Shown piece after piece: positions 46,061 to 57,883 of a stretch of 64,000 nucleotides of DNA (position 1 is its first letter; each line of letters begins with the position of its first letter). A program made the position numbers and the translations under genes. Location of the stretch: assembly GCA_013180625.2 (NCBI GenBank), contig SNVD02010228.1:253501-317500 (forward strand), read 5' to 3'. The notes below the pieces were generated by a model. It did not search any database. It saw only the letters and a program-made list of their open reading frames with translations, and had not been told where the DNA came from. The DNA comes from Boswellia sacra (lineage: Eukaryota > Streptophyta > Magnoliopsida > Sapindales > Burseraceae).

Positions 46061-47800
46061 AAATCTAGTGAAATCAAATTTTTAAACTTGCAATCGAATA
46101 AGACATTAACAAGAAACAATGAACCTGTTAACAAGGATAAACTTGAAGAATCTAATTTTAACTTAGAAAATCAAAGTCGTAACAAAGTTAACCAAGATTG
46201 AAATAAGAAAAATAAAAATTGCCAAGTGACACCTGAAACTAGTAAAATTAAACCTTCAACTTGTAATCATATGTGCACTTGTAACATACAACGATGAACT
46301 TATAAAACCTAACGTTAAGTTTTGACATAAAACATGAAAGTCGTAACAACATTAACCAAGATTGAAACACAAAACATAAAAATTGTAAAATCGAACCTTC
46401 AACTTGCAATCATATGTGGACCTATAACACGAAACGATGTACTTGTAAAATCCAAAGTTAACCTGTAAAATCAAACACGAAAGTCGCAGCAATGATATCA
46501 AAGATGATAACAACGAACATAAAAGTTATAACATCACACCTAAAACTAGCAAAATCAAAACTTCCGCTTGTAATCATACGTGGACTTCTAACACAGGACG
46601 ACGAACTTGTAAAACCTAACGTTAAGTTGTAACATAGAACATGAAAGTCGTAACAAAGTTAACCAAGATTGAAACAGGAAACATAAAATTGCAACGTGAC
46701 ACATAAAATTAGTAAAACCAGACCTTCAACTCGCAATCGTATGTAGACTTGTAATACGAAACGATGTACTTGTAAAACCCAAGGTTAACTTGTAAAATCA
46801 AACATGAAAGTTGCAACAATGATATCGAAGATGATAACAATGAACATAAAAGTTGCAACATCACACCTAAAACTAGTAAATAAAAAACCTTCCACTTGTA
46901 ATAATACGTGGACTTGTAACATGAAATGATGAACTTGTAAAACCTAACGTTAAGTTGTAACATAGAACATTAAAGTCGTAACAAAGTTAACCAAGATTGA
47001 AACAAGGAACATAAAAATTGTAACGTGACACATAAAATTAGTAAAATCAAACCTCCAACTTGCAATCATATGTGGACTTGTAATATAAAACGATGTACTT
47101 GTAAAACCCAAAGTTAACTTGTAAAATCAAACATAAAAGTCGCAACAATTATATCAAAGATGATAACAATGAACATAAAAGTTGCAACATCACACCTAAA
47201 ACTAGTAAATAAAAAACCTTCCACTTGTAATAATACGTGGACTTGTAACTCGAAATGACGAACTTGTAAAACCTAACGTTAAGTTGTAACATAGAACATT
47301 AAAGTCGTAACAAAGTTAACCAAGATTGAAACAAGGAACATAAAAATTGTAACGTGACACATAAAACTAGTAAAATCAAACCTCCAACTTGTAATCATAT
47401 GTGGACTTGTAATATAAAACGATGTACTTGTAAAACCCAAAGTTAACTTGTAAAATCAAACATGAAAGTCGCAATAATTATATCAAAGATGGTAACAATC
47501 AACATAAAAGTGGTAACATGACACCTAAAACTAGTAAAATTAAACCTTCAATTTGCAATTATACATGGACTTGTAACGAAGAATAATGAACTTGTAAAAT
47601 CTCACGTTAACTTATAAAATAAAACATGAAACTCGTAACAAGGTTAACCAATATTAAAATACGTCACATAAAAGTTGCAATATGATACCTAAAACTAGTC
47701 AAGTCGTACCTTCAAATTACAATTATATCAGGTGTTGCAACACAAAACGATTAACTAGTAAAACATAACCATTAACTTCTAAAATTAAATATGAAACTTG
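46060..47800. repeat. satellite array, about 164 bp unit in 328 bp dimers
   Basis: The anchor AACGTTAA(G/C)TT recurs at about 46314, 46621, 46949, 47279 and 47606, spacing 307, 328, 330 and 327. Between these lies a diverged half-unit with the anchor AAGGTTAACTTGTAAAATCA (46784 and equivalents), spacing about 163-165. Each half carries GTGGACTTGTAA, CGATG(A/T)ACTTGTAAAA and AAAGTCG.AACAA. The array thus has a dimeric higher-order structure of about five dimers, and its edges decay on both sides. Confidence 0.88.
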
Positions 47801-48371
47801 TGACAAGTCAAAATAAAATACAATAGAAAGCATAAAACTATAACATGATATAATAATGTTGCTAAATCAATAAATTCTCTGTATTTTGTGATAGAATTAA
47901 AACTAATTCATTAAATTAAAATAAATTATAAAAAAGTATATTTTTTAAGACTAATAGTTAATATAAATTTTTTTAAGAAGTTGTCTTCTCTTTTTTATAA
48001 TTCAATTGCATGTTGAGCAAGTTTATATGTTTACTATTTAATTATTTAATCAACTTTGATTAAAGTAATTAAAAAATAAAAAAGTTAAAATTATTTTATA
48101 AAATAAAAGCATATAAATCTGTAACCTGCTATCACAGGTTAAACTTTTATCTTTTTATTTATTACATAGTCCTCCAATTAATTATATATTTATTTTTCTC
48201 CCCAAAATTTGGGATGTATCAATACATGAGATGTATTGTAGCTAATCCCGCTTTTGAGGGATGATTTTTATAAGTTTTAATGGATATGGATTTCCTAAAA
48301 TTTAGCAATAAATTTAACAATCATGTATATAGAAAATGAACTTCACATTCTGACCTTAATCTCCTAATATC
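47801..48371. other. AT-rich DNA, no gene recognised
   Basis: Nothing supportable; flanks the satellite array. Confidence 0.4.
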
Positions 48372-49895
48372 CTAAATGTCCTCCAGTCCACCGTCGCTGG
48401 CCCTCCCCTCCACTCCACCATCCTCCATTCCGACCACCTCCAGCTACACCCTCCTCACTTGCGGCTTGCCTCCAAGTCCCGCACGTCCTCCGTTGTAGCA
48501 CGCCTCCATGGCTCCACCCTCCTCTATGGCAGCTCGCCTCCACACTCAAGTTGTCAGCTTAAGGTAAATCTTGAACCTGTAAATCAATTAAAGGTCCATG
48601 CTTTACATTTACTTAATTTGTTTGCTTAATTTGAAGAAATCGTCACTCACTTGTGTTTCCTTAATTTGTTGTGTTTATCTTGTAAATCAAGTAAATTATT
48701 GGCATTTGAGCATAATCATGCCTTACTTGTGTTATATTTGAATCTGAATATTATACTTTTATTTTTCTTTTAAATTACCGACTGAAAAATTGTTAAACTT
48801 TTCAAGTGGAGACTTGTTACTTATTGAGTAAAAAATCTTATTTTCAGAGAAAGCCAATGGAAAATAATATTATGTATCAACAAACATACAGAATTTTACA
48901 GTAATTTGAAAATTTCTTAAGCTAACTTGTGAGCATAACAATTATTAGCCAATTATTATTATTATTATTTTTGCTGTGGTATAATTCTTAATCACACATG
49001 GTTTCAGGGGCATAACAGAGTAGTTTTCAATGTTTGACTTGATCATGCATGCATCTTTCTTTTTTTTTTTCTGGTGGTTCTTAATTTAATGCAATTAGCT
49101 GACATTAATCACATAATTTCCAAAATATGATTTAAGGGCAAATGATAAGGAGGATTATTTGTCTATTAGAGTTTGAGAATTGATTTACATTTAAATCTTC
49201 TTGAAATTGCCTGCATTCAATTCATTTTAAAAGTGAATTTTATTCAGGTTTTTTATTTATTTATCAGCTATCGTGTTATATTTTGTCTCCCAAGTGCTTT
49301 GAAAACATTCTAAAACTAAATAAAAATAGTTCATAATTTATTCATAATATTAATGTTAAATATGATTAAAATAATTCTAAAAATATTCACATAGTACGTT
49401 TGAAGCATGACAGAAAGAACTAAGATTAAATTTAAGAAAATTTGCCAGTAGTTTATGTGCACAAATATCCATATCACTTTCATGATTATTGATACATTAG
49501 ATATAGCTAACAATTTATTCATGATCTTTGTATACGGTAATTGATTATTATTATCAAACTTTATGGAAAACAGTTCATAGTTTAGTCATGATATTTATGT
49601 TACGATAATCTTTATGACATATCTTATTCACTTTAACCTATAAAATTTGTTTATTGTAATGTTGATAAATGGATTTAATTGCATTGGTGTTACTTTCTAG
49701 TTGTTTTTATTCCTTAATTCTATTTTAATTTTGCATATTTTTTTATGCTTTTTTTAGGTAAACAATGTCTTTAAGATAAGAAGTGGGAATGTCAAACACC
49801 CTAAATCCAAGTGGTGATTTAAACCTTAATAAAGATTCTAAAGATGTTGCAATATCTACTAGTAAGAGAGTGGTCGAAGAAGAAGATGAGGAATT
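48372..49895 (+). other. possible exons of an unrecognised gene
   Basis: A GC-rich pyrimidine island at 48372-48560 opens with ATG (MSSSPPSLALPSTPPSSIPT), hits a stop after about 40 codons, and has a donor-like AAG|GTAAAT at its end. At 49758 a TTTTTTTAG acceptor precedes a piece reading MSNTLNPSGDLNLNKDSKDV and SKRVVEEEDEEL, ending at a donor-like G|GTATTG. The second piece is acidic and resembles the start of many nuclear transposon proteins, but I can assign no family. Low confidence. Confidence 0.2.
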
Positions 49896-49899
49896 GGTA

Positions 49900-51850
49900 T
49901 TGGAATACTTTTATTGTTGTAAGCATGCTTAACTAGAGTGCGTACTTATTGATTTTGTTTTTTGGTATTGTCTGTTGAATTATTATTCATTTAGTAATAT
50001 TAGATATTTAATAGAATGATAGTTGTTAGTTGTTGGATTGGTTGTTGTACATATGTGTGATTTTTTTTCCAACAGATATATTGTTTAATTTTTTTATAAA
50101 TATGAGATTGGAAAAAAAAAATTGTAAATGACAATGGTGGGGCAGGGCAAAAAATAATTCAGCGGGATAGATCTGGGAACTTCATGGAATTTTGCTTCTG
50201 ATTATGGCTCAAAATTTGATTTTAGGAAAATTTTTCATCAATGGGTGTGAAATTTGATAATTTGTATTAAGGTTGACAAGGATTTTGCCTCAAGATTGAC
50301 TATAATTGGGTTTAATGGCCTTATTGCTATTTTAAGTTCGTATTGAATTTGTATAAGAATTTATTAGGGATTTAGGACGTAGTAAGTAAGATTAGGGCTT
50401 TTAATTTTTAATGTTGTGGATAATCTATTGCGTTCTATTTGTGAGAAGTTATTCACCATCTCAGAGTTAGAATCAATCCTCTATTCCTCTTCTGTGGCAC
50501 AAACAAACCTGATTCATCATCTCTGTGCAAAATACTTTAGCTTTGGTTCTTTTTTATATTTTAGTTTTTTGGTTTCTTTCCACTTAAATAAACTTGATTC
50601 ACCAACTCCATGACTTAGTTGAAGTTCAAACAGAAATGATTTGTTCTGCTTACTAGGTGTTTGAAAAAATGTCTAAATGAATTGATTTTCGATGCAGCAA
50701 AGAAATTTGGCTTAGGTACTTAGTGAATCAGGTTTGTTTCTTCACTTTATGTTTGTTTATTTTGTTTATTTACTTTTACTCTGCTTTTATTATTTTGTTT
50801 TTTCTTCATTATTATGTTTGTTTATTTGTTTCACTTTCAGATTTTATTGTTCCCCTGATTTCCTTGTTGAACTGTTGAAGTTTAATTGCTGAAGGGGGTT
50901 AGGTGTTTGATAAAATACCTAAGTGAATAATTTGGCTCAGAGACTTTATGAATCAGGTGAATATGTCATCGCTGAAGTGAATTAATTTATGATGCACTTT
51001 CTTTCGTGAATTTTGTTATTAGTAATGAGTTATGATAAGGAATATGGATTATCAATTTGCTGAAGAATCCACGAACCGAAATTTCCTTGTCGTATAATTT
51101 TCGTTGGTTGAGCACTTCAGTATCTGTTACCGAATTTGGCTCATTTTTTTGGCTTTTATTCTTATATGGTTGATATTTAAACAAAAATATCAACTAATGT
51201 CGTCATAATTTATTAGTTTAAGCTTCAATTCATTTCTTTACTCTTTACTACTAAAAGTTTGAAAGACTACTTTTTTTTTTTTTTTAAATTATTTATCGTT
51301 TCCTATGGTCTAGAACATAATTGTTCTTTTTTAATCTGAACTATATGTCTTTACCAATCATTTTTTTTTTTAACTTGGCAGAAAGAAGGTCAGAAACAAT
51401 GGGCTCTAGGGAACGATTTCATGATTTACATACTGAGTGACACTTAGATATATTTTCAATAAATATTAGACATAAATTCAATTCAAAAACATATTTAAAA
51501 TCCTTTTAAAGTTAAAAATTATCTCTAGCTTTTGCATTAAAAACTACTTATTTTCTGAATTATGCCTATTTAAAGTTAAATAGGCATATAAACATAAACA
51601 TTATATGAAATTTTACAATCGGCGGTAGCATGCACAAGAGTGCATCACTGCTTACAGCTGTAACTAGGACCTTCCAACCTGTGGTTAGTTGTATGGCCGT
51701 CTATCCTAGTCTAGACAATTATTTGTTTTCCGAATTTTGCCTATATATGATTAATCAATCAAACTTTTTTTTTTTTAATAATAATAAGTTCAGTTATTTA
51801 TTAGTACAATAGAAAGCTCTGTCGTTGATGATTGAAAATTAATGTGTGCA
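49900..51850. other. no gene recognised; small imperfect duplication
   Basis: The phrase TAGGTGTTTGA.AAAAT..CTAA.TGAAT, with GAATCAGGT further on, occurs near 50656 and again near 50899, about 245 bases apart. No coding motif is convincing. Confidence 0.4.
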
Positions 51851-51851
51851 G

Positions 51852-52028
51852 GAGTGTGGAGTAAATTTGTTTCTCTATAGAACACTTTATCTGGTCGATA
51901 TAATTTTGCAAAAAGTTGGGCAAGTATTGACGCTACACTCCATTGAAGCTGGAAACGCTTGGAAAGGCGTGGACTTGTTGATCTTCAACTCATGGCATTG
52001 GAAAACTTCCACTGATTTGCTTTCCAGG
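51852..52028 (+). pseudogene. trichome-birefringence-like (TBL) gene, single exon fragment
   Basis: After a TGTGCAG acceptor the plus strand reads [20 protein letters not shown], then [20 protein letters not shown] and [17 protein letters not shown]-esterase proteins, Golgi O-acetyltransferases of cell-wall polysaccharides, have the block YRTPYLVDI...GRVLKLDSI...W.G.D.LIFN(T/S)WHWW at this place, so the match is specific even though the second W of WHWW is K here. No other TBL exons (GDS motif or the DxxH end) were found nearby. It is therefore an isolated fragment, possibly moved by a transposon. Confidence 0.72.
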
Positions 52029-52529
52029 GTTTTTATTTTCTTAATGTTTACAGCATTGATTTTTACTGTTCTTTGTTTAGGCATTTGAAACATTAATCAA
52101 AGAAAATTAAGAAAGAGCGAATTTTTGAAAAAAATCAAACCAATAAATGTCCAAGAGTATTATATTATAATAATATTATACATCTCAATTTTGTATCGTA
52201 ATTTTATATTATAATTGAGATTACAGTTGACATGTCAATCTATGTAAAAGAAGTATTAATTGATTAATTAAAAGAGGTGTGATATTGTTATTTATATATA
52301 TTAATATGTCAACCGCAACCTCAGTTAGGATACAAAATTGGGATATAAAGTTAAAATATAAAACATTCATGTCAACCGCAGTCTTAGTTGGGATACAAAA
52401 TTAGGATATAAAGTTAAAATAAATAACATTGTTGTATTTCCATGAATTGATATGTCAATTGTCACCTCAGTTCGGATATAAAATTAGAATACAAAGTTGA
52501 AATGTATAATTTTACTCAAAAGTTATAGT

Positions 52530-52951
52530 TTACTATTCAACTAAATAGCCTTCACTGAACACTAGTTTGACATTTTAGATATTTTATTGACGCCATTATA
52601 GTTTCGACTGTCTGGGGTAGTCATGAGTAGATTTTCGTTGGCCTTGGTATAGTTCTACCAAACAATATAATTATAACTAAGATGTCTTTTACATGGACGC
52701 CTAACTGCACCCCAAACAGTGGTAACCACACAATAACATTACGAATAACACACTTGTTTGACATTTTTCAGAAATTTGTTGACCAATATTACAACTATAA
52801 CCCCTCCGCATAGTTGTAACGCACATGTAATGTGATCATGGTAAGTCGATTATTTACAAAGATATTGATAAGTAATAATCGAAATCAGTCAATATAGGCT
52901 AGCTGAAAGGACTAATTCCGTAACATATATTGATAAATTTAAATCTCTATT

Positions 52952-52999
<48 letters not shown>

Positions 53000-53532
53000 T
53001 CGACTTGACAAGGCAACACCACTGCTTATCTTTCCTGTATCAAGTGAAGAAAGAGAGAAAGGATAGAAGAGGGACTTAAGGACAAAGAAAGAGATTTTAT
53101 GGAAGAAAAATTAGTAGACGCCAGACAGAAAGAAGAAACGATTCGAAAAGTGAAGAGGGTAGAGGGGAGAGGAATTTTTTTAATTAAATTTTATTCGTGG
53201 TTTGACTTATATGGTCACCTACACTTATTTTAGATATAATACCTAATTTTAATTTATAAAATTTAATAAAAGCTATTTGCTAAATTACTTGGGGGTCATT
53301 AAAAATCAATTTTTTTACTTATAATATTGTTATGTATTTAATTTATATTATTTCATATTATATTATGTTAATAAAATTAACAAATTAAAAATATTTTTAA
53401 TAAAATTGTAAAGTTAAAACAATAATATTATTAAAGAGTGGAGGGTTGGGCTATATATGAGCCCTTAGTATAATATATAGTTATGTATAATATAAATTTT
53501 ATTATTATTATTATTGACATTAAATTATTTGT
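52530..53532 (+). repeat. B3-locus upstream region, copy D, gene absent
   Basis: Matches 16600-17480 (see there) through the GGAGGGTTGGGCTATATATG block and TATGTATAATATA. Similarity stops at 53532, right where the B3 leader and ATG should follow. It has its own extra segment at 53000-53095 and a longer TA run at 52957-52997. Confidence 0.8.
52957..52998. repeat. (TA)n microsatellite
   Basis: A TA run of about 20 units at the position of the shorter run at 17028 in copy B. Confidence 0.9.
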
Positions 53533-53952
53533 TGAGACCATAATCTAAATTTATTTTATGAAAAGGAGTCATGCATCTAGATTAATTATTGATCTTTAGC
53601 TTAAAAATAAAAAGAGGCGTATCAATATTTAAGATGAGATTTAAAATAATTATATCAAAAATAGTATTATCGTTACAAGCTACATCATTAAAAATTATTG
53701 AATATATTTTGTTAGCAAATGTTTTTTTAAGGAAAAAAAAGACTTTAGGGTACATAAGTTTGACCATATAGATTGGTAAATCATTGGTAATTCAATAAAA
53801 AATTCTATCATCGTATTCGGTTTATAACCACATTTCCACTTCCTTTATTATTCCTAACTATATTACAATTTAAATATTAATTAAGAAAGAAAAAGAAACT
53901 TTAAAAAATATGTCTACTTTATGAACATTACTAAATTCCAACACCATTGTTG

Positions 53953-54290
53953 CACTACAATACAAAATGTTAATTAACCATTTTAAATTTACAACGGGAT
54001 GTATAATGACGACATAGAAAAAATATATTAACCACATACAAGGTTTGGACGTTGTTAAAAGTTATTACAAATTGCATTCAAGAACTTAGGGACATAATGT
54101 AGTTAATATGATTGTTAATTACTACGTGAATTGGGTGGCATGTGGTTAATTATTAATAGCAACTACTTACCTCTACATGTGGTTAATGTGTATTTTATTA
54201 ACAACATGGACTTAACGACACGTGGTGAATATTTAGTAGTCTATCACGAGTATGAACACGTGGTTGATATTTATTTTATTAACAACAGGT
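53953..54290. mobile_element. CACTA element left terminus and subterminal repeats
   Basis: CACTACAATACAAAATGTTA at 53953 is a CACTA-type terminal repeat start. It is followed by repeated GTGGTTAATAT / ATTAACCACAT words (53974, 54033, 54145, 54178, 54210, 54250) in both orientations. It most likely marks the left end of the element that carries the TNP2-type transposase at 57.9 kb. The matching right end was not found before 64 kb. Confidence 0.55.
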
Positions 54291-54640
54291 CCTCCAATAA
54301 CTGAATATTTCTTATTATTCATCTTTTTTTCTATTTATTTGTACTTTTTTTGTATTCATTTTTAATTCAATTCATCCCACCAAAGAGTGCAATTTCAATT
54401 CAATAAGGTATGAACTCAATTTCTTTTAGGGATTTTCTAGTCTCATATTATGTTAATTCGTTAAAAATTTTAAGTAATTAGTTTGTTCCTATTGTTGCTA
54501 TAGTTGTTATCGAGTTGTTGTTATCAAATATAAATTCGATTGGATTTATAAATTTTTATTGTTTGGATTGGCATCAATGTTTCTATTGGAGGTTGGTTCC
54601 GTTTTTCTTTCCAGGTTTGTCTCTTCTTTTTCTCTTTCCC

Positions 54641-55456
54641 AAGCAGTTTCTGCTCCCCCCAAGAGGCGCAATGCCAGGTGGTGTCTTGATTTCTATGTAA
54701 TTTTTTTTTTTTTTGTATTTTCAATCGCTTAGGGTTTTCAGGTATTTTGTATTTTGCTTTATGAAAGATAAAAAACAAAAAGCAAGTGAGGAAGAAGAGA
54801 GAGATGCAAAGAAAGAATCTCAGTCAACACTTGCATAATGGGGACATCATTATTAGTATTTACACACTTCCTTGTTAACTAATATATATTATGTTAAAAA
54901 GAATCACATGCAGGAGTCTGAAAGAAATTTATGCTTTTCGGCTACATCCAGAAACCTGTTTTGGTTGTTAATAACTTGTACATCATTATTAGTGTATATA
55001 TATATAACTTTTCAATCACTATGCATCAACAAGAATTCTATAGACATCTCGGTTCTTTTTTTTATATAAAATATAAACACCAGTTAGTTTTGTATACTCA
55101 GTTTGCCAAGTAATATAAGCAATATTCTCTATTCATCATTATCTCTTATTATAAAATCAGTATTTTACTTGATGCGGGTCATGCTTCATAATGGTGGGTC
55201 ATGCTTCATTATTATGTACTTGGTTCGAAAGTTTCAAGTACTGGTATGAAACCAGATTTTGCATCGTAGTATATTGGTTTGTTATGAGTTCTTTAGAATT
55301 GTTTGAATTTTGGTAAGATTTTAATCTACCTCTTTTTAATCATAAATCATGTGCGTATATTGTAGAATATACATTGGATCCAATTAAACTCAAGTTGAGA
55401 TCCACTGTCATGCTAAGTCAACTACGTACTAAATTATTTTAATGTTATTGTAGCCA

Positions 55457-55496
<40 letters not shown>

Positions 55497-55670
55497 TATA
55501 GATATATATATAATTGCGTCATTAATAGTTTATATTATCAATATACAATATTATTTGACTAATTTTGCAGTGGAATGGAGGCTTATTTTGTTATGATCCG
55601 AAGTAGTTTTTGCTCCCCACAAGAGGCACAACAACAGGTCATTCGATTTTCAGGTATTTTGCTTTTTATA
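54641..55670. repeat. duplicated segment GTTTCTGCTCCCC..AAGAGGC, two copies 960 bp apart
   Basis: 54641-54780 and 55601-55670 share AAG.AGTTT.TGCTCCCC, AAGAGGC.CAA, CAGGT and TTTTCAGGTATTTTG. The spacer holds a (TA)n run at 55459-55512. Function unknown. Confidence 0.5.
55459..55512. repeat. (TA)n microsatellite
   Basis: A TA run with a few GATA interruptions. Confidence 0.9.
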
Positions 55671-55859
55671 TTTTTTCTGTGTTTTTGTTTTTAATTTTGT
55701 TTATGATGTTTGTACTGTATATGTGGAGAAAACAAATAATTAATAAAAGATACTTTGATTTTGTTTTCAAAATTGCAAGAAAGTATTATTTATTTTGTCT
55801 TTTAATCTTTTTAAAACTGAATAGGAAAACCTTCGAATGGAAAACCTTGAAAAATTAAT

Positions 55860-57880
55860 GAACAAAAACCAAATTTTATTAATATATGTAAATTTGACTT
55901 TATGTAATCTTGCTTTGAGTTTGATTGTGACTTTATTCTTCTTATGATATGCTTCTGGTGGTTCTAGTTTTAATATTTATGAGTCACCACTATATCAGTT
56001 GTGTCTGCGAGAATTTGCGGTTGATGACCTTACACAACTTGGTTCAAGCCACAATTTTTTATGCTATCCTTCAATTTTTTAATTATTGAGGTGTTTTCTT
56101 GGTAAGACCTTTACGAAACGGTACTCTACAATGCATGTGTACATTGGACAGCTTTTTTCTTCAAGCTTTTGGTTATTAAATTGCATAGCAATAGCCTGTG
56201 GGCCATGCATTAGAATTTATTACTAGATAATGCGGTTAGTCCAGATTTCCAACTCAACTCCAAAAAAAAAAAAAAAAAAAAAAAGAGAGAAGGAAATTGA
56301 GTGCGAATTTTTGTCTCATCTCAATTTAAATTTTCAACAACATACGAAACGACCACTATTAATTACAATTGGCCTCTTTTTTTCCTTTATTCACCGGTTT
56401 CATAGTTTTTTTTTTTTTACCACATTTCTTTTAACCTCTTATTATATGTTGAATGTAATTAACAATCTTTAACTCACCGATTTAATTAACAATAGGAGTT
56501 GTAGTTGAATGCAACTACTTGGCAAGTTAAGCTTTGGTTGAAAGTTAATTTTTAGGAATTTTTATTCGAGGAAAATTTTATTTGAAGCTATATGGCTCTT
56601 CCATTAATTATTAAATTTTATTGTAGATATTTATTCTTTTTGTGTAATTGCTTCATAATTGTATTAGGCTTATTGAGTTTTCTTTTTATTTTTCTATTTG
56701 TTAAAATTTTCTTATATTTTTTTTAATCTTTTGTTATATAAATTGATTGTTCTCTTGTTTTGATTGTTTGAAAATTTTGATTTGATAGAAACTCTTTTTC
56801 GGTATTTTCATAATTAATTAACGTAATTTGGTTTTGAATTGTAAATATCACAGGGAAGCAATTTGGTTGAGTTGGAATTAAAGAAGTGGTCAGATAATTT
56901 TCTTCACTATGTTCAGCTTTGTGGTTACAAAGTATAATTTGGAAATCCAAATTAGGAGTCGCTTGGAGATTGGTTGATGAATAAATTTTTTTACATATCT
57001 ATTTTTTGTCATATCATCTTGATGTTTGAAATATGTTTAATACTTTTAGATTTGTTGAAATTTTTTTGTTTGTGTTATTTTAGATTTGACACATTTATTA
57101 CTCTGAATATATAAATATGTTTAAAAGATTTAAAAAGTGACTTAAACCAGCAAGCATATATAGCAACGTAATCGGCATTATGACTAGGCAATAATAACTA
57201 AGGCAATGTTTTGCACCACTTCACAATTTGAAGTATTAGTCAATGCTAATAATTAAGTCATGTGCTACACCACTTCACCACTTATTTTAAATTAACTAAT
57301 TAATGTGCCTTCAAGATACCTAAGCAACAATTCATATGAAATTAAGACACTTGTAGCTTGAACAAACAATAATAACAAGATTTTAATCTTATTAAATTAT
57401 CAATTTTTATATATTTTTATTTAAATAAAAATATATTTTATCATTGTTATATTAACTGCCATTAAATAATATGCTCTTCCTTGACAACATTGTCATTGAA
57501 TATAAAGCATACATTTCCTAAAAACTATAGAAATTTCCAGGTTTTGGCAGCAAAATTCAAAAAATAACATATAAAAATTTTAAACAAAAAAAACAACCCA
57601 AAATTTTTGAAAATTATCGGAATACAAACTGTTCTTAAAAAATTTGTAAATGATTAATTAATTAGCTATGCTAGATTTGATAGTATTAGCTAATCATGCA
57701 ATTATACTTGTATAATAGATTAGCATTGAGAAACTCATTCTTATCATTTGATTTAGACACATGCGATGGATAAGGATTGGGTAAAATATTCAAGGTTATT
57801 TCACTAACTTAATGAACTATTATTAAACTATTTTACCTAGGAATGATTTAGAAGTGATCATATTTTTGTTTTTCTACATG
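55860..57880. other. CACTA element interior upstream of the transposase, no gene recognised
   Basis: AT-rich, with A-runs at 56262-56284 and T-runs. No coding motif seen. Repeated CACCACTTCAC phrases occur at 57217 and 57274. Confidence 0.4.
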
Positions 57881-57883
57881 TAG

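Noticed and set aside
46709..46963. Minus-strand frame in the satellite array
   Set aside because: It spans half-units of a tandem repeat and its periodic peptide follows the DNA period, so it is not a gene.
48364..48549. Minus-strand frame rich in Gly, Trp and Arg
   Set aside because: It is the complement of a proline/serine-rich pyrimidine island; the composition is low complexity, with no homology-like pattern.
51630..51812. Short plus-strand frame upstream of the TBL exon
   Set aside because: It does not match any TBL segment and ends in a T-run.
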